A stretch of DNA of 5,787 nt from Spirochaetales bacterium (GTDB taxonomy: Bacteria; Spirochaetota; Spirochaetia; SPDA01), in NCBI GenBank assembly GCA_004525155.1, contig SPDA01000157.1:1-5787 (forward strand), in the 5' to 3' direction. Made by a program: the position numbers and the translations under genes. This document shows, one piece after another, positions 1 to 5,223 of this stretch. Position 1 is the first letter of the stretch. Each line of letters begins with the position of its first letter. The notes below the pieces were generated by a model. That model was not told the origin of the DNA. It searched no databases and worked only from the letters and a program-made list of their open reading frames with translations.

Positions 1-411
1 ACTGCAGGATAATTTCCCCTCTAGCAGTTCCGTAGGTTTAATTGTAAGGGTTTTCCCCTGTATTTTCAGCTGTTTTTTACCCACACTCTGCCGGACGCGG
101 TAAAAAAGTTCCTCAAAAGACCAGGGATTTTTCAGAAAGTCACTGCAGCCTAAAAGGTATGCCTGGGGCAGGAAGGAAAAGGCGCCGTAGGCTATGATGT
201 GAAGGGAGGCCGGGATAAGCCGCGTGATCAGACTCCAGATTGACGCGACAGTTTCTGCCGGGATGAGATACGCATCAAAGTCGGGATTATCCGTGAGAGG
301 TTCCGGGGAAAAAATAAACGACAGAAACCTGTTCCGCCGCGAGAAGAAATCCGCCTGTTTTTGTAAACTGCTGTCCGTGGAAACAAGATTGAGCAGCAGT
401 TCCGATTCTAT
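1..411 (-). CDS. Receiver-like (pseudo-receiver) transcriptional regulator, 3' end outside window
   Basis: The reading frame is open for 137 codons from the PspA stop to the left edge. Residues about 72-107 match the second half of a response-regulator receiver: a strand HIIAYG, then LPQAYLLGCSDFLKNPW with the conserved Lys94 and Pro96, then a helix EELFYRVR. From residue 115, LKIQGKTLTIKPTELLEGKL resembles the opening strands of an OmpR/PhoB-type winged-helix domain, whose remainder would lie off the edge. The first half is not a normal receiver. The acidic pair is absent, and the strand DAYLIP (46-51) has Pro where the phosphorylated Asp should be, so phosphorylation is unlikely. The frame has no ATG, GTG or TTG near its start. 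I place the start at ATA (411-409), 5 nt after AAGGAAGGA and overlapping the PspA stop. It is the last visible gene of the PspA operon. That it is coding is fairly secure. The regulator assignment is inference. Confidence 0.68.
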   Translation of the reverse strand, partial: MESELLLNLVSTDSSLQKQADFFSRRNRFLSFIFSPEPLTDNPDFDAYLIPAETVASIWSLITRLIPASLHIIAYGAFSFLPQAYLLGCSDFLKNPWSFEELFYRVRQSVGKKQLKIQGKTLTIKPTELLEGKLSCS

Positions 412-1085
412 GGAAGTCCTTCCTTGCGTTTGAATTCCTCGAGGAGCAGGTCGCCCTTGGCGGCGGAGGACTCGAGGGCCTCGAACTGTTTTTCGAGAGA
501 CGCGTCTTTGGTAAAATCACTCAATTCCTGTACAGCGTCCGCTTCCGCTTCAATCCTCTCCACTTTGGCCGCCATCCTGTCAAATGCGTCGAAGGCTGAT
601 GTGTTTGAAAGACTGCCAATGGTTTCCTGTATCTTTTTCTGCGCTTCAGCGCGTTTTGCCCGGGCGATGAGCAGGTTTTTCTTCCTTTGGGCTTCCTCGA
701 TTTTCTGCTGCAGCTGCCGCAGGGCGGATTTCAGCCTTTCGACTGCCTCGTGCTGGGCCGTCCACTGGGTCTTGAACTGGCCGGCCAGATTGTCGTAGTC
801 CTGTTTTCTTAGGAGCGCTTCCTTGGCGAGGTCCTCTCTCCCTGCTTTAAGCGCAAGCCGGGCCTTGTTCTCCCATTCCTGACCGAGGGAAAGATGTTCA
901 TTCAGCTGACGTTCAAGCTTTTTTTCGTCCGCTATGGCTGTGGCCACGGATTTTTTTGATTCGAAAAGCTGTTCATTCATTTCTATGATAAGCTGGTTGA
1001 GCATTTTTTCCGGATTCTCGGCTTTGCTTATCATTTCGTTTATATTCGACTTTACGACGCGTTTAAAGCGGTCAAACAGTCCCAT
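408..1085 (-). CDS. pspA: PspA/IM30 (Vipp1) family membrane-stress protein
   Basis: The 225-residue length is close to that of E. coli PspA. The protein starts with the amphipathic membrane-binding helix MGLFDRFKRVVKSNINEMI and the family motif NPEKM (24-28). A long charged coiled coil follows (about 30-150), with the conserved GREDLAKEAL at 82-91. A short break, GSLSNTSAFDAFDRM (157-171), leads to the closing helices VERIEAEADAVQEL. This is the ESCRT-III-like fold that forms oligomers on the inner face of the cytoplasmic membrane and protects it when the proton barrier is damaged. The ATG at 1085 is preceded by AGGGGG with 6 nt spacing. It is third in an operon, 14 nt after the YbjN-like gene. 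No pspB, pspC or classical pspF is visible. The stop TAG overlaps the presumed start of the next gene. Family assignment is very secure. The role in this organism is inferred. Confidence 0.95.
   Translation of the reverse strand: MGLFDRFKRVVKSNINEMISKAENPEKMLNQLIIEMNEQLFESKKSVATAIADEKKLERQLNEHLSLGQEWENKARLALKAGREDLAKEALLRKQDYDNLAGQFKTQWTAQHEAVERLKSALRQLQQKIEEAQRKKNLLIARAKRAEAQKKIQETIGSLSNTSAFDAFDRMAAKVERIEAEADAVQELSDFTKDASLEKQFEALESSAAKGDLLLEEFKRKEGLP
412..425 (-). promoter_or_regulatory. Strong ribosome binding site before the ATA start
   Basis: The minus strand reads AAGGAAGGA (425-417), then CTTCC, then ATA (411-409). It lies inside the last codons of pspA and has ideal spacing. It is the main reason for choosing the unusual ATA as the start of the downstream regulator. 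It also implies translational coupling to PspA. Confidence 0.55.
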
Positions 1086-1099
1086 ACAGAGCCCCCTGA

Positions 1100-1483
1100 C
1101 TAGGTAATCCTGAACTTGTTCAGGATCTGGTAGTGCTCCGCCAGCGCCAGACTGATGGAGTCCAATGAAGACTGGAATTCCTCAAAGGTCATTATATCGT
1201 ATTCCATAATGTCGATAATTACCACATTTTGCCCGTCTATGGCGTAAGCACCGTGTATACAGTCCGATGCGTTTAACCGGAGAAGTGTTTCGAAAAGCTC
1301 CTCTCTCCCCGATTTCGGCAGCTGCATCACATTTATCCTGATAATGACAAGCGGTTCGGCAAACATGACTATCACTTGTTCCAGGCCTTTTTCAGAATCG
1401 TTGATTATCCAGGAGTTTTTTTCTACCGCTTCGAAACTTATTCCCAGGTTGATAAGGTAACCTTCGATCTTTTCCGCTTGCAT
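1100..1483 (-). CDS. YbjN-like small protein (type III secretion chaperone-like fold)
   Basis: This 127-residue soluble protein has no signal peptide or membrane segment. It has the alternating pattern of the YbjN family: an N-terminal helix, strands around SWIINDS (24-30) and PLVIIRINV (44-52), a helix EELFETLLRLN (61-71), the turn-strand segment HGAYAIDGQNVVIIDI (77-92), and a final helix EEFQSSLDSISLALAEHY (101-118). YbjN proteins share the fold of type III secretion chaperones and usually act through protein-protein contacts. A target cannot be read from sequence. The ATG at 1483 follows GGGAGGA with close spacing, so the start is secure. It sits between the STAS protein and PspA in one operon (32 and 14 nt gaps). 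A natural inference is that it is an adaptor or chaperone for PspA signalling. The family call is good but rests on pattern rather than diagnostic residues. Confidence 0.72.
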   Translation of the reverse strand: MQAEKIEGYLINLGISFEAVEKNSWIINDSEKGLEQVIVMFAEPLVIIRINVMQLPKSGREELFETLLRLNASDCIHGAYAIDGQNVVIIDIMEYDIMTFEEFQSSLDSISLALAEHYQILNKFRIT

Positions 1484-1515
1484 ATAATCCTCCCGCAGGT
1501 GGTGGATGTTAGGGA

Positions 1516-2067
1516 TTACCCGAGGAATACCTGACCGGCATTGTCGATGGCGAGAATTGTTTTACATTCGGAACAGCGGAACCTGCCGGCTTTTACAGCC
1601 TTGAGTTTTTTATTGCAGATAGGACACTGGAATATTTTGGGAAAAACATTCGTGCTGCCTGTTTGACCGCCTTTTACGAAGAAGTCCACTGCTTCTTCGA
1701 GGTTGTCTTTGATGTTGAAAAATTGGGAAAAACCGAGAAGCTGAAAGACTTCATAGACTTTCGGCTGTATTTCGAGAAGGACCAGATCTCCGCCTCTCGG
1801 TTTTACGGCTTTCAGAAAAGCGGTAAAAGAGCCGATACCTGTGCTCGAAACGTAGTTAAGCCCGCCGCAGTTGAATATCAGGCGGATATTACTACCTTCA
1901 ATAGCCTTGCTTACCCGCTTCTGGAAGAAATTGGAGTTATAGGTATCGATATATCCGTTTAGATAGAGCACGAGGCAGCCTTCTACGGAGTCAACTTTTT
2001 GAAGCCTTATTTTAAGACTGTCGTCTTTTTCGTCGTCAAACCCTGGAACAATTTCATTGTTTGTCAT
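1516..2067 (-). CDS. STAS-domain protein (anti-anti-sigma factor-like) with C-terminal zinc ribbon
   Basis: The 183-residue protein has two parts. Residues about 18-132 form a STAS domain: strand CLVLYLNGYID (31-41), the helix after it, strand RLIFNCGGLNYV (62-73), then the signature loop SSTGIGSF (74-81) and the strand GDLVLLEI (93-100). The loop aligns with the DSSGLG loop of SpoIIAA-type anti-anti-sigma factors, so Ser75 or Thr76 is the candidate phosphorylation site for a serine kinase/anti-sigma partner. No such kinase is in the window. Residues 148-168 form a CxxC-x13-CxxC zinc ribbon (Cys148, 151, 165, 168), which binds metal and may contact protein or nucleic acid. The ATG at 2067 is preceded by a modest GAAGAG. 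It is the first gene of the four-gene operon, directly downstream of two overlapping promoters. The fusion is unusual. The STAS call is firm, the partner and output are unknown. Confidence 0.85.
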   Translation of the reverse strand: MTNNEIVPGFDDEKDDSLKIRLQKVDSVEGCLVLYLNGYIDTYNSNFFQKRVSKAIEGSNIRLIFNCGGLNYVSSTGIGSFTAFLKAVKPRGGDLVLLEIQPKVYEVFQLLGFSQFFNIKDNLEEAVDFFVKGGQTGSTNVFPKIFQCPICNKKLKAVKAGRFRCSECKTILAIDNAGQVFLG

Positions 2068-2097
2068 GTTTGCTCTTCGCCATCATTGATATCTAAG

Positions 2098-2140
2098 AGT
2101 ATAGTTATAGTATAGTATTAGTCAAGTCCGACTTTGTCAA
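2098..2140 (-). promoter_or_regulatory. Two overlapping sigma-A-type promoters for the STAS-YbjN-PspA operon
   Basis: On the minus strand, TTGACA (2140-2135) is followed after 17 nt by TACTAT (2117-2112). A second pair is TTGACT (2125-2120), a 16-nt spacer and TATACT (2103-2098). Both lie 30-70 nt upstream of the STAS start in an A/T-rich region with repeated TATAGT elements. The inverted repeat AAGTC-C-GACTT (2124-2134) sits between the two -35 elements and could be an operator. This is a sequence match only, and which promoter is used is not known. Confidence 0.55.
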
Positions 2141-2208
2141 ATATATTTTGAAAAAAATTCATAATATAAGTAATTATCGGAATATTTTTGGCAGAAACCA
2201 GTAAATTC

Positions 2209-2224
2209 GGAAACCATGGTTTCC
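2209..2224. promoter_or_regulatory. Perfect 16-bp palindrome, candidate operator
   Basis: GGAAACCATGGTTTCC is a perfect inverted repeat with no central spacer. An extra half-site GAAACCA occurs in direct orientation at 2194-2200, exactly 16 bp before the same half-site in the palindrome (2210-2216). This arrangement suits a dimeric regulator. It lies in the divergent region, about 70 bp upstream of the exported-protein gene and about 10 bp upstream of its candidate -35 element. The regulator is unknown. Confidence 0.45.
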
Positions 2225-2233
2225 TCTGCAACC

Positions 2234-2262
2234 TTTACTTTGATAGGAGCTTGTTGTACAAT
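2234..2262 (+). promoter_or_regulatory. Candidate promoter for the small exported protein gene
   Basis: TTTACT (2234-2239), a 17-nt spacer and TACAAT (2257-2262) form a reasonable sigma-A-type match. An alternative overlapping reading is TTGATA (2240-2245), 16 nt, TATTAC (2262-2267). Either would give a leader of roughly 20-25 nt before the ATG at 2293. The imperfect inverted repeat CTTGT...ACAAG (2250-2270) overlaps the -10 region. Confidence 0.35.
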
Positions 2263-2292
2263 ATTACAAGTTTTGGGCGAAAGGACTTAATC

Positions 2293-2778
2293 ATGAGACG
2301 AATTCGATTAACGGCTTTATTCCTTCTGGGAACTTTCATTCTTCCATTGGCGGTTTTCCCGGACATTAAAAAGGACTTTGATTCGGTCGTCGATTTCAGC
2401 GTGACAATGAAAAACATTCAGCAGGTGCTGAAAGCACCTGGCGGACTGGACAATATATCGAGCAAATTGCTTGTTTTGTCCGGTTCCGTGGCTTCTATAC
2501 AATTCTTAAGCGCGGAAGGCGAAGATTTTGTCGCTGCAGTCGAGCTTGTCTCCGGTGAATGGATCGGCGTTGAGGACGTACGGCTTTTTAAAGCTTATCT
2601 GGTAGTTACCGGTCCCCAGTTCGCGGAACGTCTGCCCGTCAGGCGATCGAGGGAAGCCCTGGAAAACGAAATTGTTCTCAATTCCCAGATTCTTGCGGTG
2701 GGCCGAATTGTTGATTTCGATACTTCGGAATCCGAGTATATACCCATAATTGAATGTTTTTATATCCGTGAATTATAA
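2293..2778 (+). CDS. Small exported protein of unknown function
   Basis: I do not recognise a named family. The 161-residue product starts with MRR and a hydrophobic stretch (about residues 5-21, LTALFLLGTFILPLAVF) followed by PDIKKDF, which fits a Sec signal peptide or a membrane anchor. There is no lipobox cysteine. The rest is rich in predicted beta strands (KLLVLSGSVASIQFL, EDFVAAVELVSGEWIGV, AYLVVTGPQF, QILAVGRIVDFD), which could form a small OB-like barrel in the periplasm. That is a guess from the strand pattern. The ATG at 2293 is chosen because AAAGGA lies 7 nt upstream and the signal sequence begins right there. An in-frame TTG at 2188 would add 35 residues in front of the signal peptide and is unlikely. 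The gene is transcribed away from the STAS operon, and its last 19 bp overlap the end of the response-regulator gene on the other strand. Confidence 0.72.
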   Translation: MRRIRLTALFLLGTFILPLAVFPDIKKDFDSVVDFSVTMKNIQQVLKAPGGLDNISSKLLVLSGSVASIQFLSAEGEDFVAAVELVSGEWIGVEDVRLFKAYLVVTGPQFAERLPVRRSREALENEIVLNSQILAVGRIVDFDTSESEYIPIIECFYIREL

Positions 2779-3902
2779 AAAATAACGTCTTTCCCGAAAA
2801 TGGTGTCCGAATCCGCTGTGAGAATTGCCCTTTCCAGGACATTTTTTAACTCCCGGATGTTGCCCGGCCACGAATAATTGAGCAGTTTCTCTATCGCCCC
2901 GGGCTGCAGGTATTTTGTTCCGTTATATGTGTTTTCAAGCAGGCTGGAAACTATCAGAGGGATATCTTCCACCCTTTCCCTTAGTGAAGGAACACTTATT
3001 ACCAGGGTATTGATGCGGTATAACAGGTCCCTGCGGAACCTGCCTGTTTCCACGGCGTTATCCAGATCCGGATTGGTTGCGGAAATGATCCTCACATCTA
3101 TGGGTATTTTTTTTCGCCCGCCCAGCCTTGTTATTTCCTTTTCTTCAAGCACGCGAAGAAGCCTCACCTGGGAGGCCGTGTTCATTTCCCCTAATTCATC
3201 GAGAAACAGGGTTCCTTCGTGGGCCTGTTCAAAGCTGCCAGGTCTGGCCACGGCGTCCGTAAAGGCGCCCTTTTCCGCGCCGAAGAGCTCCGACTCGATA
3301 AGGGATTCCGGAATGGCGCCGCAGTTTTTCTGTATATAGGGACCATTTTTCCGGGGCGAAAGGACGTGGATGGTCTTCGCGATCAAATCCTTGCCTGTTC
3401 CGCTTTCTCCCCTGATGAGGACAGGACTTCCGGATGGAGCGTATTTGAGAATAATACGCTTTATATTTTTCATGGGCGTAGTTTCACCCAGCAGCAGGCC
3501 GAGGGAACCATCTTCATGGTTCAGTATTTCCGGATACCGGGGGAATTTCGAAATGAGGGCTTTTTTCAGACTCTGCAGGAGCTGGTTTAAGTCGAAAGGT
3601 TTCACAAAATAGTCGAAGGCGCCGATCTGCATTGCTTTCACGATGTTCCGGATATCCGCGTTGCACGTCAGCATGATGACCGGCGGCGCGGCGGGCACGG
3701 AAATAATGTTTCTCAATACGTCCATGCCGTTCATGTCCGGCAGAAAATGATCCAGCAGCACGATATCCGGAACCTCGCTGCGCAGAATCTGGCATCCGGC
3801 GGAACCCCTGACTGCTGATATTAGGGAAAATTCCGGAGGCAGGATTTTCCGCATTGTTTCGTGGGAATTCCATTCATCGTCGATAAATAGAATCTTTATC
3901 AT
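2760..3902 (-). CDS. Sigma-54-dependent response regulator (receiver plus AAA+) lacking a DNA-binding domain
   Basis: The predicted 380-residue protein has a receiver domain (1-115) with acidic Asp8/Asp9, phospho-acceptor Asp51 in VLLDHFLPDMNG, Thr79 and Lys101. A NtrC-type AAA+ domain follows (about 137-365), with Walker A GESGTGKD (165-172), the sigma-54 contact loop GAFTDA (212-217), Walker B TLFLDE (231-236), sensor I ATNPDL, the arginine-finger segment RFRRDLLYR (288-296) and sensor II WPGNIREL (345-352). ATP hydrolysis by such proteins remodels sigma-54 RNA polymerase. Two things are odd: the loop is GAFTDA instead of GAFTGA, and the protein ends about 28 residues after sensor II, so the usual Fis-type helix-turn-helix is missing, as in Helicobacter FlgR and chlamydial CtcC. 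No partner histidine kinase is in the window. I chose ATG 3902 because the receiver starts there. In-frame ATGs at 3923 and 3941 would add 7 or 13 residues, and none has a strong ribosome site. Confidence 0.92.
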   Translation of the reverse strand: MIKILFIDDEWNSHETMRKILPPEFSLISAVRGSAGCQILRSEVPDIVLLDHFLPDMNGMDVLRNIISVPAAPPVIMLTCNADIRNIVKAMQIGAFDYFVKPFDLNQLLQSLKKALISKFPRYPEILNHEDGSLGLLLGETTPMKNIKRIILKYAPSGSPVLIRGESGTGKDLIAKTIHVLSPRKNGPYIQKNCGAIPESLIESELFGAEKGAFTDAVARPGSFEQAHEGTLFLDELGEMNTASQVRLLRVLEEKEITRLGGRKKIPIDVRIISATNPDLDNAVETGRFRRDLLYRINTLVISVPSLRERVEDIPLIVSSLLENTYNGTKYLQPGAIEKLLNYSWPGNIRELKNVLERAILTADSDTIFGKDVIFYNSRI

Positions 3903-3978
3903 AGGGGTCCGTAAGTCTATCATGGATGCGGTTAAATGCAAGCTGTTTTTTTATTTTGTGTCTGATTTTTAATCCGGC

Positions 3979-4007
3979 TTGTTCTAGTAAAAGGCCTGTG
4001 ATAGGAT
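3979..4007 (+). promoter_or_regulatory. Weak promoter candidate upstream of fxsA
   Basis: TTGTTC (3979-3984), 17 nt, and TAGGAT (4002-4007) preceded by TGA (an extended -10 pattern). The -35 match is poor, and the -10 lies only 9 nt from the ATG, which would make the transcript almost leaderless. The 75-114 nt between this gene and the divergent response regulator show no better candidate on either strand. Confidence 0.2.
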
Positions 4008-4016
4008 AGTCCAGCC

Positions 4017-4460
4017 ATGTTTGATACCAGGTTTCTCATCAGATTTTTCGACAAAGTATTTATATTGAAATTTCTCCTGCTGGGACTTCTTATCTCCATC
4101 GTACCCATCGGCGAAATGCTGTTTATCCTGTTTACCGCCGAGAGGATAGGGGCTTTTCTTATTCTGGCCATAGCGGCCTTCATCGGCCTCCTGGGAATAC
4201 TTGTCGTCTACAAGCAGATAAAACTTATTCTCAGCTCCATAAAATCCGGGGTTGCGGAAGGTGTATACCCGGAGGAGGAGTTTGCGAGCCTGGCGGGCGC
4301 CGTGCTGACAGCCCTGCTTTTCCTCCTTCCCGGGTTTATTACGGATGTGGTTGCTGTACTGTTTCTGCTGCCTGCGGTAAAGAGGCGTGTAGGCATGGCC
4401 CTGATCAGGAACATGGACACAAGGCTCAAGGAACTCTACCAATACCTGAAAATGTATTGA
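4017..4460 (+). CDS. fxsA: FxsA family inner-membrane protein
   Basis: The product is a 147-residue membrane protein with three or four hydrophobic segments (about 16-40, 46-64, 94-118). The family signature is clear: Glu33 after the first hydrophobic stretch (PIGEMLFILF) and the motif LLFLLPGFITDVVAVLFLLP (100-119), followed by a basic stretch VKRRVG and a cytoplasmic tail. FxsA is named for relieving F-plasmid exclusion of phage T7 in E. coli when overproduced. Its normal cellular role is not established. The ATG at 4017 is used because it gives the usual N-terminus. The ribosome site is weak (AGGATAG about 10 nt upstream). It is a single-gene unit between a divergent response regulator and a convergent glycosyltransferase-like gene whose stop lies 7 nt beyond its own. 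Confidence 0.88.
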   Translation: MFDTRFLIRFFDKVFILKFLLLGLLISIVPIGEMLFILFTAERIGAFLILAIAAFIGLLGILVVYKQIKLILSSIKSGVAEGVYPEEEFASLAGAVLTALLFLLPGFITDVVAVLFLLPAVKRRVGMALIRNMDTRLKELYQYLKMY

Positions 4461-4467
4461 CCTGCCG

Positions 4468-5223
4468 CTACAGCCCTCCTATTCGGTATATGAGAAGAAT
4501 TATCCAGTAGTACAGATAAACGAAAATATTGACGATGCGCCAGGGATGGCTGAGCAGCGCCGGCAGAAAATCCAGCCCCTTTTCCCAGAGCTGCCTGGAA
4601 GGCCTGCTCTTTTTACCGGAAAAAACATCGAAGCAGGGCCCGGCCCACATGAATATGCCCGGGTTGAAGTTTTTCCTGTTTGAATAAATCCAGAGGTTTT
4701 TTTTCGGCAGCCCTCCGCCGGCAAGCAGCAGGGAAGGGGAGGCCTTTTTTACGGCTGTCAAAATATCCTTCTGGTTCTGTTTAGGGAAATAACCGTTAAA
4801 CCTGCCGACCAGCCTGATATCGGGAAAAGAGGCCCGAAGGTTAGTTTCCGCCTTTACAAGAAGTTCCTTTTTATGGCCGAGCAGGTACAGAGTATGTTTG
4901 TATTTTTCCAGGATACCGAGGAGTTTTATGGTGAAGTCAAAGGGCATGAAACGGTTCAGTGCCCCGCGTCTAAGGAATTTTGCTCCCCTTACTATGGAAC
5001 CGGAAACGGGGAGTACCAGGGACGCGTGTTTGAGGCAGTACAGGAATTCCATGTTTCTGCGGGCCCGGAGAAGCCCTTTCAGATTAAGCAGAACGATCTG
5101 GTGGAACTCTTTGGATGCGAGCATTTCCTTTACGGATTCTTCTAGATCGTCGCCCGATAGGATATCTATGGGAACACGCAGAAAATCCACGCGTTTCTTT
5201 CTTGTTATGACTGAACGCTCCAC
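4468..5223 (-). CDS. Divergent WecG/TagA/CpsF family (GT26) glycosyltransferase-like protein
   Basis: The protein has 251 residues, about the family length. Family landmarks in order are FLRVPIDILSGDDL (14-27), LLNLKGLLRARRN (45-57), LVLPVSGSIVRGAKFL (69-84), YLLGHKKELL (113-122), FPDIRLVGRFNGYF (133-146), PSLLLAGGGLPKKNLWIYSNR (163-183), a GP-CFDVFSG strand (195-203) and GLDFLPALLSHPWR (216-229). Members transfer UDP-linked sugars such as N-acetylmannosaminuronate or N-acetylmannosamine to membrane lipid carriers. Several hallmark residues differ: the LPDG motif reads LPVSG (Asp to Val73), the PKQE motif reads PKKN, RAP reads RPS, and the TxN motif reads LLN. Activity is therefore doubtful. 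A hydrophobic tail (231-247) may hold it at the membrane. The GTG start is supported by GGAGA 7 nt upstream and lies 19 nt inside rsmE, so translation is probably coupled. The substrate is unknown. Confidence 0.8.
   Translation of the reverse strand: MERSVITRKKRVDFLRVPIDILSGDDLEESVKEMLASKEFHQIVLLNLKGLLRARRNMEFLYCLKHASLVLPVSGSIVRGAKFLRRGALNRFMPFDFTIKLLGILEKYKHTLYLLGHKKELLVKAETNLRASFPDIRLVGRFNGYFPKQNQKDILTAVKKASPSLLLAGGGLPKKNLWIYSNRKNFNPGIFMWAGPCFDVFSGKKSRPSRQLWEKGLDFLPALLSHPWRIVNIFVYLYYWIILLIYRIGGL

Noticed and set aside
424..798. Long plus-strand open frame opposite pspA
   Set aside because: The serine/alanine/arginine-rich translation is typical of the complement of a coiled-coil gene. It has no ribosome site and no family pattern.
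1663..1962. Plus-strand frame of 99 codons opposite the STAS gene
   Set aside because: It lies wholly within a well-supported STAS gene and has no start signals or recognisable domain.
2068..2187. Sigma-54 (-24/-12) promoter before the PspA operon
   Set aside because: No GG-N10-GC pair with the surrounding TGGCAC/TTGCA pattern is visible. Sigma-A-type elements fit better.
2188..2292. TTG at 2188 as the start of the exported-protein gene
   Set aside because: It would place 35 residues in front of a clear signal sequence, has no ribosome site, and would put the palindrome and candidate promoter inside the coding region. ATG 2293 has AAAGGA 7 nt upstream.
3219..3590. Plus-strand frames opposite the AAA+ domain
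   Set aside because: They are complements of strongly conserved motifs (Walker A, GAFTDA, Walker B) and have no independent support.
3950..3970. T-rich run upstream of fxsA as a terminator
   Set aside because: No stable hairpin precedes it, and no gene ends there on the plus strand. It lies between two divergent starts.
4440..4459. Inverted repeat CAATAC/GTATTG at the end of fxsA as a terminator
   Set aside because: The stem is only 6 A/T-rich pairs with an 8-nt loop, and no T-run follows on either strand.
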